DNA from: Wyeomyia smithii
Lineage: Eukaryota; Arthropoda; Insecta; Diptera; Culicidae
Reading direction: 5' to 3'
Assembly: GCF_029784165.1 (NCBI RefSeq)
Contig: NC_073696.1
Span: forward strand, 48,677,315-48,741,314
Length of the DNA stretch: 64,000 nucleotides
A program made the translations under genes and the position numbers. Positions 30,421 to 42,654 of this stretch are shown here, piece after piece. A model generated the notes under the pieces. That model was given only the letters and a program-made list of their open reading frames with translations, did not search any database and was not told the DNA's origin. Positions within the stretch are counted from its first letter, which is position 1; each line of letters opens with the position of its first letter.

Positions 30421-33400
30421 ACCAGTACAAAATTGTGCGTTTTTAGCGCAATTGTTGATGTAATTCGGAACCAGTACAATGATTGCGTGTTGGGCATAAC
30501 GCAATTAATGCTCTACCGTTTCTCCAATGTATTTGGCCGCTCCAAACTACTACACCTAAACAGTTTCAACTAGTATCAAGCAACATTGCAAAGCGAGCGA
30601 GAAGCTAAACAATTCTCTTCCTTTCTGCTTGAGGACGAGATATATGCTACGCTTTTCAAGTCTTTTGCACACACGCTTTCGAGATACTTTTTCTTCTTCA
30701 TGCATTCCTCTGAATAGCAGCAAGCACGCACCGACAGTATGAGTGAGACTAACAACACTGGTATCAAATCAAGCATGTACAGCACGGGTGTTTCGCTCAT
30801 TTCTTGAAGCAACGAGATATCGCCTTGCGCGTCGCAATCCGAACCGAAAGAGAAGCGAAAGAGCCACCTGCAAATTGTATGTGATGTGTCTAGTCTAGTC
30901 ACTAATACACTCGACGTGAGAAATAAAGTGTCGGTATATGATACATATTCCGATTTCATTCTATGTCAATGTATTCGCAGTACAACTGTTGCGTTATGCG
31001 TTTCACACATTTATTGTGCGATTTCTGTGCAACATTTGTGCGAATCGGGAAGACACAATGATTGTACAAGACTTCAACTTTTGCGTGTAGATATACTGTG
31101 GCAGAAGAGAAAAATGGCATGTTGGTGGTTAATATTCACACAAATATTTGCAAAAATTTTGATAAAGGCCAATTGTTGCTATCGTAAATTTCAATTAGTT
31201 ATCGCATAAATGAATCAAGATCAGACAACTTACGATATCTGCACTGACATAATATCATCCTCAAATTCTTCACGGGTAGGATGAAAGCCGCTAGCAGGTG
31301 CTAGGAGATGCAACACTGATAGTCTCAGCCACGCAACTGTTATTATGACAATGCGTGTTGCATTTTGCAGCTGTGCGGCTGGGAGACAAAATTATGTTTG
31401 TGTCCAATGGAAGCAGATAGCAAGAGATGCCGCATTGCTATGATATTTGTTTGATTGATTGATTGATTTCTTCTAGAGAGATTTTAACTCAAGAATCGGC
31501 CATTGGTCCCTGCATATATTAGTTTGAGCACTCTTATATAACCCAAAAGGTGCTTTCCTTCCCGAAAAAAAATAACATCAAAAAAACCTTAAAAGTTGCT
31601 GTAATTATACATAGTTTTACCATAATTTTACTCTGTTTTTCATTGCAAATACATCATTTTTACATTGAATATCATTGTCCAGAACAATAAAAAACATTGT
31701 TTTTGCCATTTTTACCCCGAAAAAGGGGGGTTGTTATGTATCTTGACAGCATTTTTTCAGGCACTTTTCCCATACATTTAGAAGTCACTGACAATGTTTT
31801 TCACGTTAAAATTATTGTCAACAAAAAGCGTTGTTAAAACATAGTAATAACAAAAAACGTTCGCAAGCTTACAGTAAAAATACCATGTTTTTTATGGTTA
31901 AAATAAAGCATATTGTCCATTAACTGTTCTCACCACAAAATACATCGAGACTTTTTATCACGAATTTTTAAGTGATCCGTATAAACCGTCCGTATAAACT
32001 CACAGTAACAAATGTTCGAACCACCTGGCTTCGACAAAATTAATTGTTACGAAGAAGAGGAGGACAAAGTTTTTCCTCCATTAGATTAAGTTAGAGCCGA
32101 CAGTTTGCTAATGTAACTATGTACTAAGTTGACCGGATTCTTCACAGGCAATTACGTTTCGCTTCATAATTGTCAAAGTATAATTACAACAACTTATATT
32201 AATTTATACTTTTCCCTTCCTTTTCCCTCGGTATGCTGCGGGTATCTGTCCAACACTACTTTGTTGTTTTAGGGTTCAGTGTACCGACCGGTCAGAAACC
32301 AAAAACACACGGAAAACTGATTGCGACGAGTGAACTTACTTTCCGTTCGATGTTAATCTTAATGGATTAAATAGGAAAATATAATATCCTAAGTGGTCGC
32401 TTTGTAATTGAGGCGTTCCGCCTCCGGTTTGCGAAATCACGCCATTTAATGGATGGATACTGATTCAAGTGCCCCAGAAATTAACGTCAAAATATGATGA
32501 AGAAGATACTGCTGTCAGTCGTATCAGTAACATGTTGATGTTTACATTTTGTTTTTGGCTAAATTCTGGCTGATAGAGTCAGATAGTTCAACTCACTAAG
32601 TTGAGTAGTTGAATCAGAGGAACAACTATTTAACAGGCTTGTGCCAGATGTTCAACAACTACAACCCGCATTCGTTTAATGAAAAATGAAATTTGTGAAA
32701 ACCCGCAGCTCGCAAATATGATTTCTTTGCTCTCTCCTCAAAAGAGAAGCCCCAGCTAAAGAAAAAACACACACATGCATTCCGAAAATTGAGCCATTGA
32801 TGGCCGGAAACGATTATCTCGATCGCTTTTATCTTAATCATATACCTTCTTCATAGCACATCATTGTCTTCATTGTCGTTATGCTCGCCGTCGTCGTCGT
32901 TGACGCTGGCAGAGAAACATTCCTTTGTTGGTGGATCGCGCACCCTCTGCCACCTGCCTGCTGTCAGCTTGACTGCGCTAAGCATTTGTTAAAATATGTA
33001 CACATTGTTTCCGCGAAGGTGTGGCAAAAAGCGCATTCTATTATCTTAGCTATAGTGTTGGTGTTTATAAATCAACAACAGAAAGTCACAAAATAAATCA
33101 ATAGACCAATTGGTCACGTTGATGTTTCCAAATGGTTTTATTTGATCAAAATGACGCTGCTACACAGCATTAGAAACATGCACTTTCTCACGATGGTCAC
33201 TTTCCAGCCGTTCCAGTTGACCTACCGATTCCCACATTCCGCGTAAAGCTGAAAAATGTGGGAAACGATGAAAATTCATTTATGTTACATCCAACAGCGA
33301 GCGCGCCTACATTAAAAGGGTTCTCGAACTTCGTTTGCAATCCGTTCTCGTCCTATTCCACCTAACATCAGTTATTCAAATGCCAAAATATGTGTTCGGC

Positions 33401-34700
33401 TGCAAACAATAATTCTTTTGAAGCCTCTGACCGCTCGGTTCTGGTTGCATGGTGGCGTAGAAAATTATTTATGAACTTATGGTCAAAAATTAGTGTAAGG
33501 TGTGAAATGACTTTTAATGTTGTGTTGTAAGTTTATTCAGACCTCTTAATTTTCCCATTGGTATTTGTTTGCTTTGAATTCGAGCTCACGTGAAGGCGTT
33601 AAATTCATGGGTTTTGTTTTTTTGTTTTATATTGTTACAAGTTCGAATTATCGCAGAAACAGTTCCGCAACCTGATTTTAGCTTGATTATAAACATTTAC
33701 CAGTCCTACATATTGCAAAAATTCGATTTTCGTGAACAATATCTCTCCAACCTGCGGCTGCGACCACTTGTCGAATGTATTGAAAAAGATGCAAAGTGTG
33801 AAAAATAACAAATCGGTTCACAACAAAGAACGAACATCATTCGAATGGTGGGTCTGCTGTTCGTCCCCCCAAAACGAAAGCACTCGATTGCTCGTACCAA
33901 TAGCAAAAACAATCATTCTCATTCATGCACTCGAAAGGCCTCAAGTACCGTTCGGTTCCGTCCGATTTCCATCCTAGGCATGAATGTGTATCGCTTGTTA
34001 GCTCTTTTTTTGTTTATTTACCAACTCTTTGTGCACCACGGCCTCCAAATCCCAAGACTAGAGTTTTTGTTTCAAGCATGATCTTCATCTCGAATCTCCA
34101 ATTGGACGCGGCGCGTACGCAACGAGACGCTCTGTGCTGTAGTTTTCCCACCATAATGGGCCGAAACACAAAGAAGTTTTGGGTAAAAAAAAAGAATGAG
34201 CAACTCAGCGAAAATCATTGATCAACTGAGCCTAATTTATGCGTCTGGCCTGGAGCGAAGCTTCACAGCGCAGAAGTGCGGTGCGGTATGAGGGTGTGAG
34301 TGTATAGCAAAATATGCCCACATTGATATTCAGCACTTTGCTTTGGAACTAACCCTGAGTCGAACGCCATTCAGCATAACCTCGAATCGATCTATGCTTG
34401 ATTGATGGTTTCATTGTGGTTTTATTGCCACTTCTCGCGCCTGCATGCAATGCCACAATTAGCCTATGTGAAGCTAATACATAATTGGTTGTGTTTTATT
34501 CTAGTCGTGTTGACATTTTCAAGTGTTTGGGTTTTTTGTGCATTTATCCACGAGTGGTACGATGATTTCGAGAAACTTCAAGTAGAAGTTTGTCTCATAA
34601 GTATAAAATGGTTTTTTTACGATCTGAGTTCTTTTACACAATCGTTTCTGGCTTTTACATAATCGTTTGTGGTATTACCAACTATTTACACTTCTTCCGT
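30420..34700. other. Mostly unique intergenic or intronic DNA
   Basis: No gene or clear transposon. The stretch 31540-31960 is rich in TTTTTACC/AACATTGTT-like words and may be an old AT-rich element without clear ends. A TTGATTGATTGATT run lies near 31450. Confidence 0.4.
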
Positions 34701-34717
34701 CAAAAGAATTGTAACAA

Positions 34718-34972
34718 ATGTACCAAATTGAGCATTTCCAAGCCCTATTAGGTGTGGTGCTGTTTATCGACTCCTTCCATTCCGCGTATTTTACTCCAAT
34801 TCATCGCGAAATACCATTTTACGGTCCAAGTGCACAGTCAGGAGAATTTGATTATGACATCCCCTACACATTGCGATACAACTTTCCCGATGAGTCACTG
34901 ACTGCACAGCACACAGCACACGTCTGTACATACGCTTTTATACTACCTCACTTATGCGCCTGCGTTGCGTGA
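34718..34972 (+). CDS. Possible small secreted peptide, unrecognised
   Basis: ATG-initiated 84-codon frame. The first 23 residues resemble a signal peptide with core ALLGVVLFI and possible cleavage after FHSA. The next part is Pro/Tyr-rich (REIPFYGPSAQSGEFDYDIP). It ends in a Cys/Ala-rich tail at a TGA. No family recognised. No TATA box or poly(A) signal clearly fits, and one frame of this length in AT-moderate DNA can be chance. Confidence 0.2.
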   Translation: MYQIEHFQALLGVVLFIDSFHSAYFTPIHREIPFYGPSAQSGEFDYDIPYTLRYNFPDESLTAQHTAHVCTYAFILPHLCACVA

Positions 34973-35097
34973 CCATCCTCAACCGATGCGATGCCGGCAG
35001 TAGGAGGCTTTCCTGAAGCTTCCGATTTAATGCTAAACGGTTTGATTACTCAACAGTAAGTGCGAAGACATATCATATGTGTGCTGTAGCCCGTCAG

Positions 35098-35176
35098 GTA
35101 GTCAGTCAGCCAGTCAGTCAGTCAGTCAGTCACTCGGTTTGGTGTCTCAAGCCAGCAGTCAGTCAGTCACCCAGTC
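35098..35176 (+). repeat. CAGT microsatellite, interrupted
   Basis: Two runs of CAGT/AGTC units, 35098-35134 and 35152-35176, separated by unique bases. Confidence 0.8.
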
Positions 35177-35179
35177 TAG

Positions 35180-36920
35180 CTTTACTGGTCGTTCTCTGTC
35201 GAAACTCTAACATTGCGAAAATCGGTGAACACCGAGCTGCTACTGACTGCTACTACCATTGTTGTGTGTCGGGTGCTCATCCGTCGTTTTTATGAAGAAA
35301 ATGCCTTTAAAAAAACTCTTGCGTGCAAGTTCAACATAACTAGAACCATACCCGGCTATTGTACAAAAACAAAAGCAAAACCATTTGCCGGTTGGAAAAC
35401 GAGTTTATCTTAGACAAATAAAGTAAGGATGGATGTTTTCGTCGTCTTTTCGTTTGTTTTCATATAGGAACGCTAGCTAAAGCATATTTGTTTGTTTTTG
35501 AGATCGATAATCATATTTTAGAAAAGGGATTGTGTGCAAAAGCTGATAGTTATAAGCTAATGCTTTCTACTTTCCTAACCTAGGGAGTAACTGCTGTATA
35601 AGGATATATAAAAAGCTTTCAAGCATCAACCAAGCATGAGATAGTCACTGTTTTGCTAGACTGCGAAAAATACTACTCTGGCAGAGAAAAACTATGTTTA
35701 CTTAGCAATTAAATTGTTTTATGTTCCAATTAGAAATAAACAGTACTTTTAAGTGCATTATTATTTATTAGATGTTTTTGTATCACCTACTCTGTAATGT
35801 TTTATCAATTGATTTTTGTTTACAGTAGAAAAAAGAACAGGGGTAGCAAAAGCTCATATAATATTCCAGCTTTATATCCGTTATAATTTCAACCTGTACT
35901 GCACAGTTCTCAAACAACAAAATAAACCGCTCTTTTACTTGAGACTTGGGTAATTGGTTTCAACCGTGCACCTTGCCACCGTAAATCACTTCATTTTAAT
36001 AGTTAGATGGTTGAAAGGCACCTGTACGCCAGGGTCGCGACGGATCGAGCTGATCGTGCGCGCACACCTCAAACCGGCGGAAGCGAGGTACTAAAATTGA
36101 ACTTGATTTCTTTACTTTCTGGTGTGACAAGACCTCACGCTACTGCCGGTTGGAGCGAGTGATAGTTTGATTTTTTTCCTTTCAATATTTATTGTTTCTC
36201 ATGCGAGTAACTAACATGCTTCGCACAACTTCGTGCTTACGGTTATGGTGGGAAATAATAACCTTGAAGTGCAAATAAGAAAACTACGGGAGCTTGATTC
36301 AATCAATCGGAAATAAATTGTGATGTAACAGTTGGCTGAAAAAAATATGGCGTCCATATTCTTGGAAGTGCACAGAATAATATTCATTAAATATGCCACA
36401 AAAGCAGGAGCAATTAACGACAATTAGTAGGTACATAGGGTTATTGGAACGATTGAAGAGTAAAAACTAGAAAAATAACCTCATGCATCGTTTTTGATAT
36501 TTTGAGACATATGCCCTTCTTTATCCTTGCTAAGTCAGAATAACGTATCACTATTGGAAGTGGCCGTCATGATATAACCAATAGCATTCGTCCAGTATAG
36601 TATTAAACTTCGTATGAAGCGCATAACCGTACTGGATAAAAATATGAAACGATGGCCAAAATGAAGGAATTGAGATTCTAATTGCTTCCCAATTCACCTT
36701 ATTGCAATTGTTCAAAAACTCTAAAGGATACTCACTGATGAAGAAGCTATCGTCGGAACAGATATAATTTCTTTTTCGAAAAAAAAGTTCAAATATTAGA
36801 TCTTGAATTATTTAAAAGACATGTTGACGGAGAAATGTCAGAACAGCTCATATTACTTATTCTTTGCTGGCGGATCACGAATAATTTAAAATGAAGGAGA
36901 ATTCGTGCAAATAGTACAAA
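35180..36920. other. Unique stretch, no gene seen
   Basis: No long open frame or known element. A TATATAAAAAG box at about 35605-35615 is not followed by a plausible frame. A GC-richer patch lies at 36010-36090. Confidence 0.4.
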
Positions 36921-37045
36921 ATATCTCCAAGCTGTCGAAATAGTCATCGTAGGCTCGAGTTCCGGCTCGGAAAAGACTATTGGTGTCAGTAGGATCGTAA
37001 CGCTAGAACCGCAACTGTCCTGTACATTAAACAGTTAGCTGTGAA
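36921..37045 (+). mobile_element. tRNA-derived SINE fragment (family A)
   Basis: Matches the SINE copies at 49100-49320 and 61296-61460: ATCTCC start, TCGAGTTCCGGCTCGG (promoter-box remnant), GTGTCAGTAGGATCG and TGTCCTGTACATTAAACAG. The front part is deleted and the tail lost. The family resembles the Feilai type of Aedes SINEs; that assignment is from memory and tentative. Confidence 0.6.
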
Positions 37046-37140
37046 GTCGAAGATTTTCGTCTTCGGTTCGTCTGGTGCCGTTTTGAGGCTTCTGTGCAGC
37101 ATTCCGATTCCGGAAGTATTCATATTAGGTGATATTTACT

Positions 37141-37240
37141 GTCGAGCTTCGTAGCCGCAAGGTTACAGAGTCCGCTTTGACAAGCGAATAGTGATAGGAT
37201 CGAACCTTAGTAGAACCAAACCAACATTTGGGTTTATTCT
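37141..37240 (+). mobile_element. tRNA-like SINE fragment (family B)
   Basis: GTAGCCGCAAGGTTACAGAG, then TGACAAGCGAATAGTG and GATCGAACCTTAG, resemble tRNA A-box to B-box spacing. A relative lies at 48600-48790. The boundaries are uncertain. Confidence 0.45.
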
Positions 37241-37260
37241 CAGGCTCTTCCACACAAAAT

Positions 37261-37590
37261 CTTCTCTCCAGATTTAATAACCTCTCGTCTAAAGCTTCGA
37301 TAATATCATTGACTATAACACGTCTACGCTGTTAGAGTGATAGCTTGCAGGAGGATATGATAGAATCGATCGAAATCGAAGAAAGAAGGTTACTAAATCT
37401 GAATGAGAAGACAAAAAGTACTATAACTTCCCTCAAGACTTAATAACCACTGATCTAAAGCTTCGATAATATCATAGACTATAGTACGTTATATGCTTCT
37501 AGAGTGATAGTCTGCAGGAGGATATGCTAAGGTCGGTAAGGAAGGTAGTAGGTTACTAAGTCTAAGAAGACAAAAAGCTCTATAACACGG
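37261..37590 (+). repeat. Tandem duplication, about 165 bp unit
   Basis: Units 37261-37427 and 37428-37590 share AAAGCTTCGATAATATCAT, AGAGTGATAG, TGCAGGAGGATATG and AAGACAAAAAG in the same order and spacing. Unit function unknown. Confidence 0.7.
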
Positions 37591-37719
37591 AGCAGGTTAC
37601 TTCTTAATAAATAGCACTGCAAAATGGTAAAAAAAAAACAGAAATGTGCAAACAGTAAAAACGTCTGGACAATGCCACAATAGATCAAACAACTACTGGT
37701 CGCAGTGGGGTCCACACAA

Positions 37720-38085
37720 AAAAGGTGGTATTTGGTCGATTTAGGCTGTTATCCGGAAACCGGAAGTTACAATTTGGAATAAAAAATGACCTCTGTGGTC
37801 AACAATTTTAGTTATTTTCCGGAAACCGGGAATGAGCACCTTAAATTTTAAAATGGGTCTGGAATTCATTTCCGGTCTCTGGGCATCATCCCGATTCAGG
37901 AAAAACCCATATTCTATGGTATTCGGACAATTTTGGTTCTCTTCCAGATACCGTAAGTCGCCATTTTGGAATCCAAAATGATTCTCCGGCCTTTAGATAT
38001 CATTCTGGTTCTGAAAATACCCATATTGGATGATAGGTGACGTCGTATTATTTAATTGTTTTTATGGTTACTTAAAACCCCGGTG
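37720..38085. repeat. Dispersed CCGGAA-rich repeat, copy 3
   Basis: About two to three units with TTTTCCGGAAACCGG, GGGCATCATCCCGATTC and GCCATTTTGGAATCC, as in the copies at 2640, 4960, 42930 and 57440. Confidence 0.6.
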
Positions 38086-38264
38086 GAATCTGTTTGGAGC
38101 AATTTTTGGCACCAAACATCTTTGTTATACTTTTTGCTTTGTTTCTGCCGCTTGCAGAAAAAATAATACACTCTCTGCTTACACCACAGCTGACCAAAAC
38201 AGGAGTGGTGAATCACTCTAGAGTGAATACACAGAATTAAGCCGCAGTGTACACTGCTGAGATA

Positions 38265-39317
38265 CAGTGGTGGAAAAATTAATAGGTGTGAGCATTGCTT
38301 ATAAAGTCATCTGCATTTTAACCCATCATGTATAAGGCATATTACCGTTTACCGGTAAAGTGGCGCAGTAAAAATTTCAGCCATGATACAAAAGGGCTGA
38401 TCAAAAACTACAATATGAAGTTAAAACTTTCAAAAAGATAGCAGAAACCATCGGCTGCTCACAGAATATAGTTAAAAAATCTGTAAAAGACCAGAAGATA
38501 TCAGAAATATGGGGGTGGGAAGAAAAACTAGTTCTAGGAATATCCGCCGAATACTGAAAAAAAAGATGGATTCCTCACATCTATAGCCATCAAAACGAAA
38601 CTTGAATTGAACCATCCGGAACTGTCTGATTGATTGTAAATACCGTGCTCATATTACCAGAAAAACTCCTTTCGCATGGGAAAGATATATAAATATGATG
38701 TGGAGAATCTAAAACCATTTCTCGCTATTTTTGGGACGTCTAACATAATGTCAGCGATCTGTTCGGGGTTGAGTTACCTTTGTTTCGTCACTCCATAGCA
38801 TATTATTGAAAAAGCTAGCTCCATTGTGATTGAGATTCTACAGATATAGTTTAGCGAAATCCAGCATTTTTTGCAAAATCTGCAAAACCCTCGTGTTAAT
38901 GATTTTTTCTGGTATTTTTTTTTTTTTTTTTTAATACATTCTGTGAGCAGCCGATGGCTTCTACTATATTTTTTGTTTGTTTTTTTTTTTTTAAGTTTTA
39001 CCTTCATATTGTAGTTTTTGATCAGCCGTTTTGTATCAATGTATCAATCAATTATGAATTGTTAGTTTATCAGTACAGACTTACTGTTGCCACTCACAGA
39101 AAACCGTAAATCAACATTTTTCAATAAGCAAATTGTAATTACAGTCACGTCACGATGTATAGTTCACTTTACACCTCTTATTTTTTCCACTAAAAATATT
39201 GATCAATGAAAGTTTTTTTTGCTCAAGGACAAAATTCCATGAATTTTGACAGATGATAGGTTAAAATGCAAATGACTTTATAAGCAATGCTCACACCTAT
39301 TATTTTTTCCACCACTG
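38265..39317. mobile_element. Palindromic Tc1-type transposon derivative
   Basis: The ends CAGTGGTGGAAAAA (38265, and inverted to 39317) are flanked by TA on both sides. The inverted repeat extends inward about 45 bp, and a second inverted pair (about 38385-38475 against 38930-39030) carries a transposase N-terminus in both orientations (KGLIKNYNMK reading inward on plus; KRLIKNYNMK reading inward on minus). The minus arm reaches LWSDETK near 38780-38800, the first catalytic Asp region of Tc1 transposase. The rest is degenerate. This looks like two 5' halves joined tail to tail. Confidence 0.75.
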
Positions 39318-39439
39318 TAAATTCGATAGCATTCAAACATGCGTGACGGACGCCTGGATTTTTTTGGTTCGAGATTCAAAACAAAAAACGCAATATATGT
39401 AAGCATTGCTAGCTTAAGCAATGAAGGTGGTAGGGATTG

Positions 39440-40320
39440 CTGAGAGTTATGAACCGCTGGCATTGGAAATGCAATGCAAGATCTACAGGAAGGGTTTGCC
39501 GTGAGTTGCTGTCACACCCCCACGCACCGATAGGCCAGAGTTAGTCCACCGCACCCTGAAGCACGCAGCCCACCACCCATCGGTTTTCCAGACACCAGCA
39601 CCCAATATAGAGCAGGCGAAAATATAAATGACAGATGGGGAAAAAGCGCGGCTGCGATTATTGGCGCGAAAATTTAGACGAGGCCAACGTCTTAGGGCAA
39701 GGAGGAATGACCTGCTGTAGCCACTACACTTACTCAGTAACCAGATTCCGAATTGAACGGTCACGACCTGCGGAAAATCAACTAGAAACCAAGAAGACAA
39801 GCGACTCGAAGGAGACAGTAAAAAGTGTGTGGCTATAGTGAACAGCAGGTAAGGCACTCTCCTTATCCCGTAACAATTGCCTCGTCACCAGTTAGCCAAT
39901 CAGGCTAAAAAAAGCAACGCTTATTTCCCAGAACCCCGCTGTTTTGGATTAAACACGAGTACGCCGAGAATCCCATTGGACCCTTCGCCGGTGACTGAGG
40001 ACGCCGATTAGGAGTCATTTTGGCGGCAAAGGCCGCAAGACGACGCCGGACAGAACGTGGGTGTGCAGGAACCAGGTGCAACGAGAAGGTGTGACTGTGC
40101 GCTGACGGTGAAACGGGGCCCCGGAGTAGAACGAAAGTGAATAAGGTTAACTAGAAATAAGAAAGTGGGTGACGAATGCTAGTAATAAAAATTGTGTACA
40201 TAGAGACTCAGACAAGCATTTTCCTGGAACCGCGAAATTTCCTTAGTAAGCCGACCCTGAGGCTGTTGTTCAGGGGTCCCTACAGCGCTCGCTGCTGAAG
40301 CTGGGACAATACTTACATAT
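39440..40320 (+). mobile_element. Possible solo LTR
   Basis: A GC-richer block foreign to its surroundings, with a promoter-like AATATAAATG near 39622, a possible poly(A) signal AATAAA near 40184, and no coding frame. Overall size and order fit an LTR. No matching second copy, clear TG...CA ends or target duplication were found, so this is tentative. Confidence 0.3.
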
Positions 40321-40899
40321 ACTATCTAGATGCTTCCCTCATTTGATACATGCTTAAGAGACACACAATGAAAGTACTGCAGTGAGCTCTGTTGTGTAAT
40401 TATCGTGTGTAATGTCTTTTCGTGTTGGAAAGCTCACACCAGTTTATTATCTCTCTGGAGAGATATTTCACATTCCGCCGCAGTTTTTTTTTTGCAAGCT
40501 ACTCAGATACACACAATTCGTTGCTCTCTTCTAGCAAGTGCGTCGCTTTGCCCACCAGTGTGAGAGCAGTTGTTTTTGCAGTGGAAATATTCTTCTACAC
40601 GCTAGTGGTTCTCTGAGAAAAAAAGTGACAAACCTGGTATTGCAAAACCATATTTTAACACCCACTTTAATCCTACGCCAAGCCTACGTCTGTGTATTTA
40701 GGCACACATTCTAAAACTATATTGTTTCAAGTGTCAAACATATTAATCCATACTGTAATTTTTAGTGTTTGTTTTCATTGATGTTAGTCGAAAAAAACTT
40801 TTTTTTTCATATTATTTTTTTTTTTCATTTGAAAAGCATTTTCAATTCCCTGCAACCTATTCATAGATAGTTTTTATACTCAACCAAAAGTTTTTGAAT

Positions 40900-41020
40900 G
40901 CTAAAAAAGTCTAGTTAAAAAATTGACAAAAATGTGGGAAAAAACTTGTCAAAAATATGACAAAAACATCTTCAAACTCTCGAAATAGTGCCAAAAAAAC
41001 ATAAAAATTCATTAAAAATC
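40900..41020 (+). repeat. Degenerate TGTCAAAAA-type minisatellite, piece 1
   Basis: Irregular repeats of words like GACAAAAATGTG and TGTCAAAAATATGAC. The same pattern resumes beyond the mariner element at 41023-41796. Confidence 0.5.
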
Positions 41021-41022
41021 TA

Positions 41023-41796
41023 CAGGGTGTCACCGTGAAAGTGATACACACATTTGAGTGCCTCTTTTCGCATCGGGAGGCCTACCCTGTTAATCAGCCG
41101 TGTTTGTTTTGATTGCGACACATGTTTATAGTTTACTTGTAAGTGATAAAGGAAAATTGCAATAGATTCAAGTAGAAAACAAATTAAGATTTTGTAACTT
41201 GTTGGAATGCGCGACATACAAATCAGAAGAAAGCTTTCACATCTGAATTCAAGCAGGATATTACAGCGACAGGGGTGTGAAAATTAATAATGATTACTAT
41301 CTACAACATGTCATCAAAGACCATTTGCTGCTTTGTACCAATTAATTATTTGGAGAAACAGAAATTTTCTGCTTCCAACATTCAGCACCAGACCAGGCAT
41401 TGGTTGTTCAATGGTCATGCAACGAAATTTTACCGTGTTTTATCAGCCCCTCTGAATTGCCCGCATTCTCTCCCGATTTGAATCAATTGGACTTCAACAT
41501 TTCGGGGTACATGCTAGGAAAGCTGGGTGAAGTAGAACACATGACTTTAAACAATTTCAAGAAACGTTTGGAGGAAATCTGGGATGAAATGCCGATCGAA
41601 GTGTATGTGGCTTGTGATAAATTTGAGAAGCGTTTGCGGGTTGTAATCAAATTCAAACGCAAGATTTGAATTGAACAGATTCAACTGTAACTTTACTAAT
41701 CCACCATGATAATTAATAAAGAACCAGAGAAGAAATATTTGTCTGTTTTAATTTTATGGCATAAATAAAGTGAATCACTTTTACGGTTACACCCTG
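41023..41796 (+). mobile_element. Tc1/mariner-type element with internal deletion
   Basis: The ends CAGGGTGTCACCGTGAAAGT (41023) and, inverted, CAGGGTGTAACCGTAAAAGT (to 41796) are flanked by TA on both sides. Inside, plus-strand frames encode the transposase C-terminus: QHVIKDHL near 41310-41330, then PAFSPDLNQLDFNISGYM (41460-41515), the last catalytic Asp region, and the tail LEEIWDEMP...KRLRVVIKF, ending at 41668. The N-terminal half is missing and there are frame breaks, so it is non-autonomous. Confidence 0.85.
41400..41669 (+). pseudogene. Tc1/mariner transposase C-terminal remnant
   Basis: About 89 codons with SPDLNQLDF, LGKLGEVEHMTLNNFKK and FEKRLRVVIKF. It lacks the DNA-binding domain and the first two catalytic Asp residues and is preceded by a frame change near 41400. 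It lies inside the TIR element 41023-41796. Confidence 0.75.
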
Positions 41797-41799
41797 TAA

Positions 41800-42158
41800 A
41801 AAAATATGTAAAAGAAAATCAGAAGCAAAAACGTAATTGAAGCAATAATTTATTATAAAAACTACAAAAATATGTCGAACTTGTGTCGCAAAAGCATCAA
41901 AAGTATGTCAAAAAGACGTCAAATGTGTATAAAATATGCTTTGAAAAGTCGGGTTGAATTTTACTGCATGTTTAACATATGCAAACATTTCTGTCAAATG
42001 TATCAATACAATGTATCAAAACAATATCAATACTGTTGTGACACAATAGATTCAAATACTTTGCAATAATGTATTGAACTTGTATCAAAAATGTAGCAAC
42101 AATCATTAAAAATAATCTCAAAAATATATCACAAATGAGTGAAAATATGTTATAAATA
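41800..42158 (+). repeat. Degenerate TGTCAAAAA-type minisatellite, piece 2
   Basis: Irregular ATGTATCAAAA, GTGTCGCAAAAG and similar words, continuing the pattern left of the mariner element. Confidence 0.5.
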
Positions 42159-42410
42159 TTAGTATACCGTAACAGTAGCAATACTCGTCGTTTGAGGCTT
42201 TTCACGAATCAAGTCATTTTTCGGTGTCTTCATGTGAGCGGAACTGCTGATCAGCCAGACCTTGTGCCATCGAATAGAAAAAGTAATAATTGGAAGTCGC
42301 AATATCTGGGAATATGGCGGGTGAGATAGGACTTTCCATATAAACGTTACTATGTAAGTTTCAACGACTTTCACAGTGTGAGGCCGAGCGTTGTTATGTA
42401 GTAGAATCAC
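42159..42410 (-). pseudogene. mariner transposase relic
   Basis: Minus-strand frame beginning ILLHNNARPHTVKVVETYI, the classic mariner second catalytic region (the usual D is here N: HNNARPH), then SHPPYSQILRLPIITF, where SPDLAPSDYHLF-like sequence is expected but shifted, and WHKVWLISSSAHMKT. Neither catalytic Asp survives. No ends were recognised. Confidence 0.7.
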
Positions 42411-42654
42411 TTTGATCGTGCCTCTGCACGTATTGTGGCCGTTTTCCGCGCAGTAGTGCTCTGCTCAATCATACCAGTTGAAGTCAATACCGTTCGATAG
42501 TGATAGTTTCGTTCCGTTTAGACAGCTTAGGCGTTGTACACAAATTACGTCAAGCTCTGCAAAAAAAAATTGGTCTTCCAAAAAAAAATGCTACCTCGAT
42601 TTCAATCCAACACCGGTGGACAAGTTGTTTCACTTCAAGCTGCATTTCCGTGAA

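Noticed and set aside
30576..30959. 127-codon minus-strand frame next to the Ty3/gypsy relic
   Set aside because: No domain, no ATG-proximal signal, and it lies in decayed retroelement surroundings.
33590..33808. Frame with a signal-peptide-like start (WVLFFCFILLQV)
   Set aside because: It starts at GTG, and the nearby ATG is in another frame that soon stops. No splice sites support it.
35600..35660. TATATAAAAAG promoter-like box
   Set aside because: The following ATG is closed after two codons and no intron or poly(A) signal fits.
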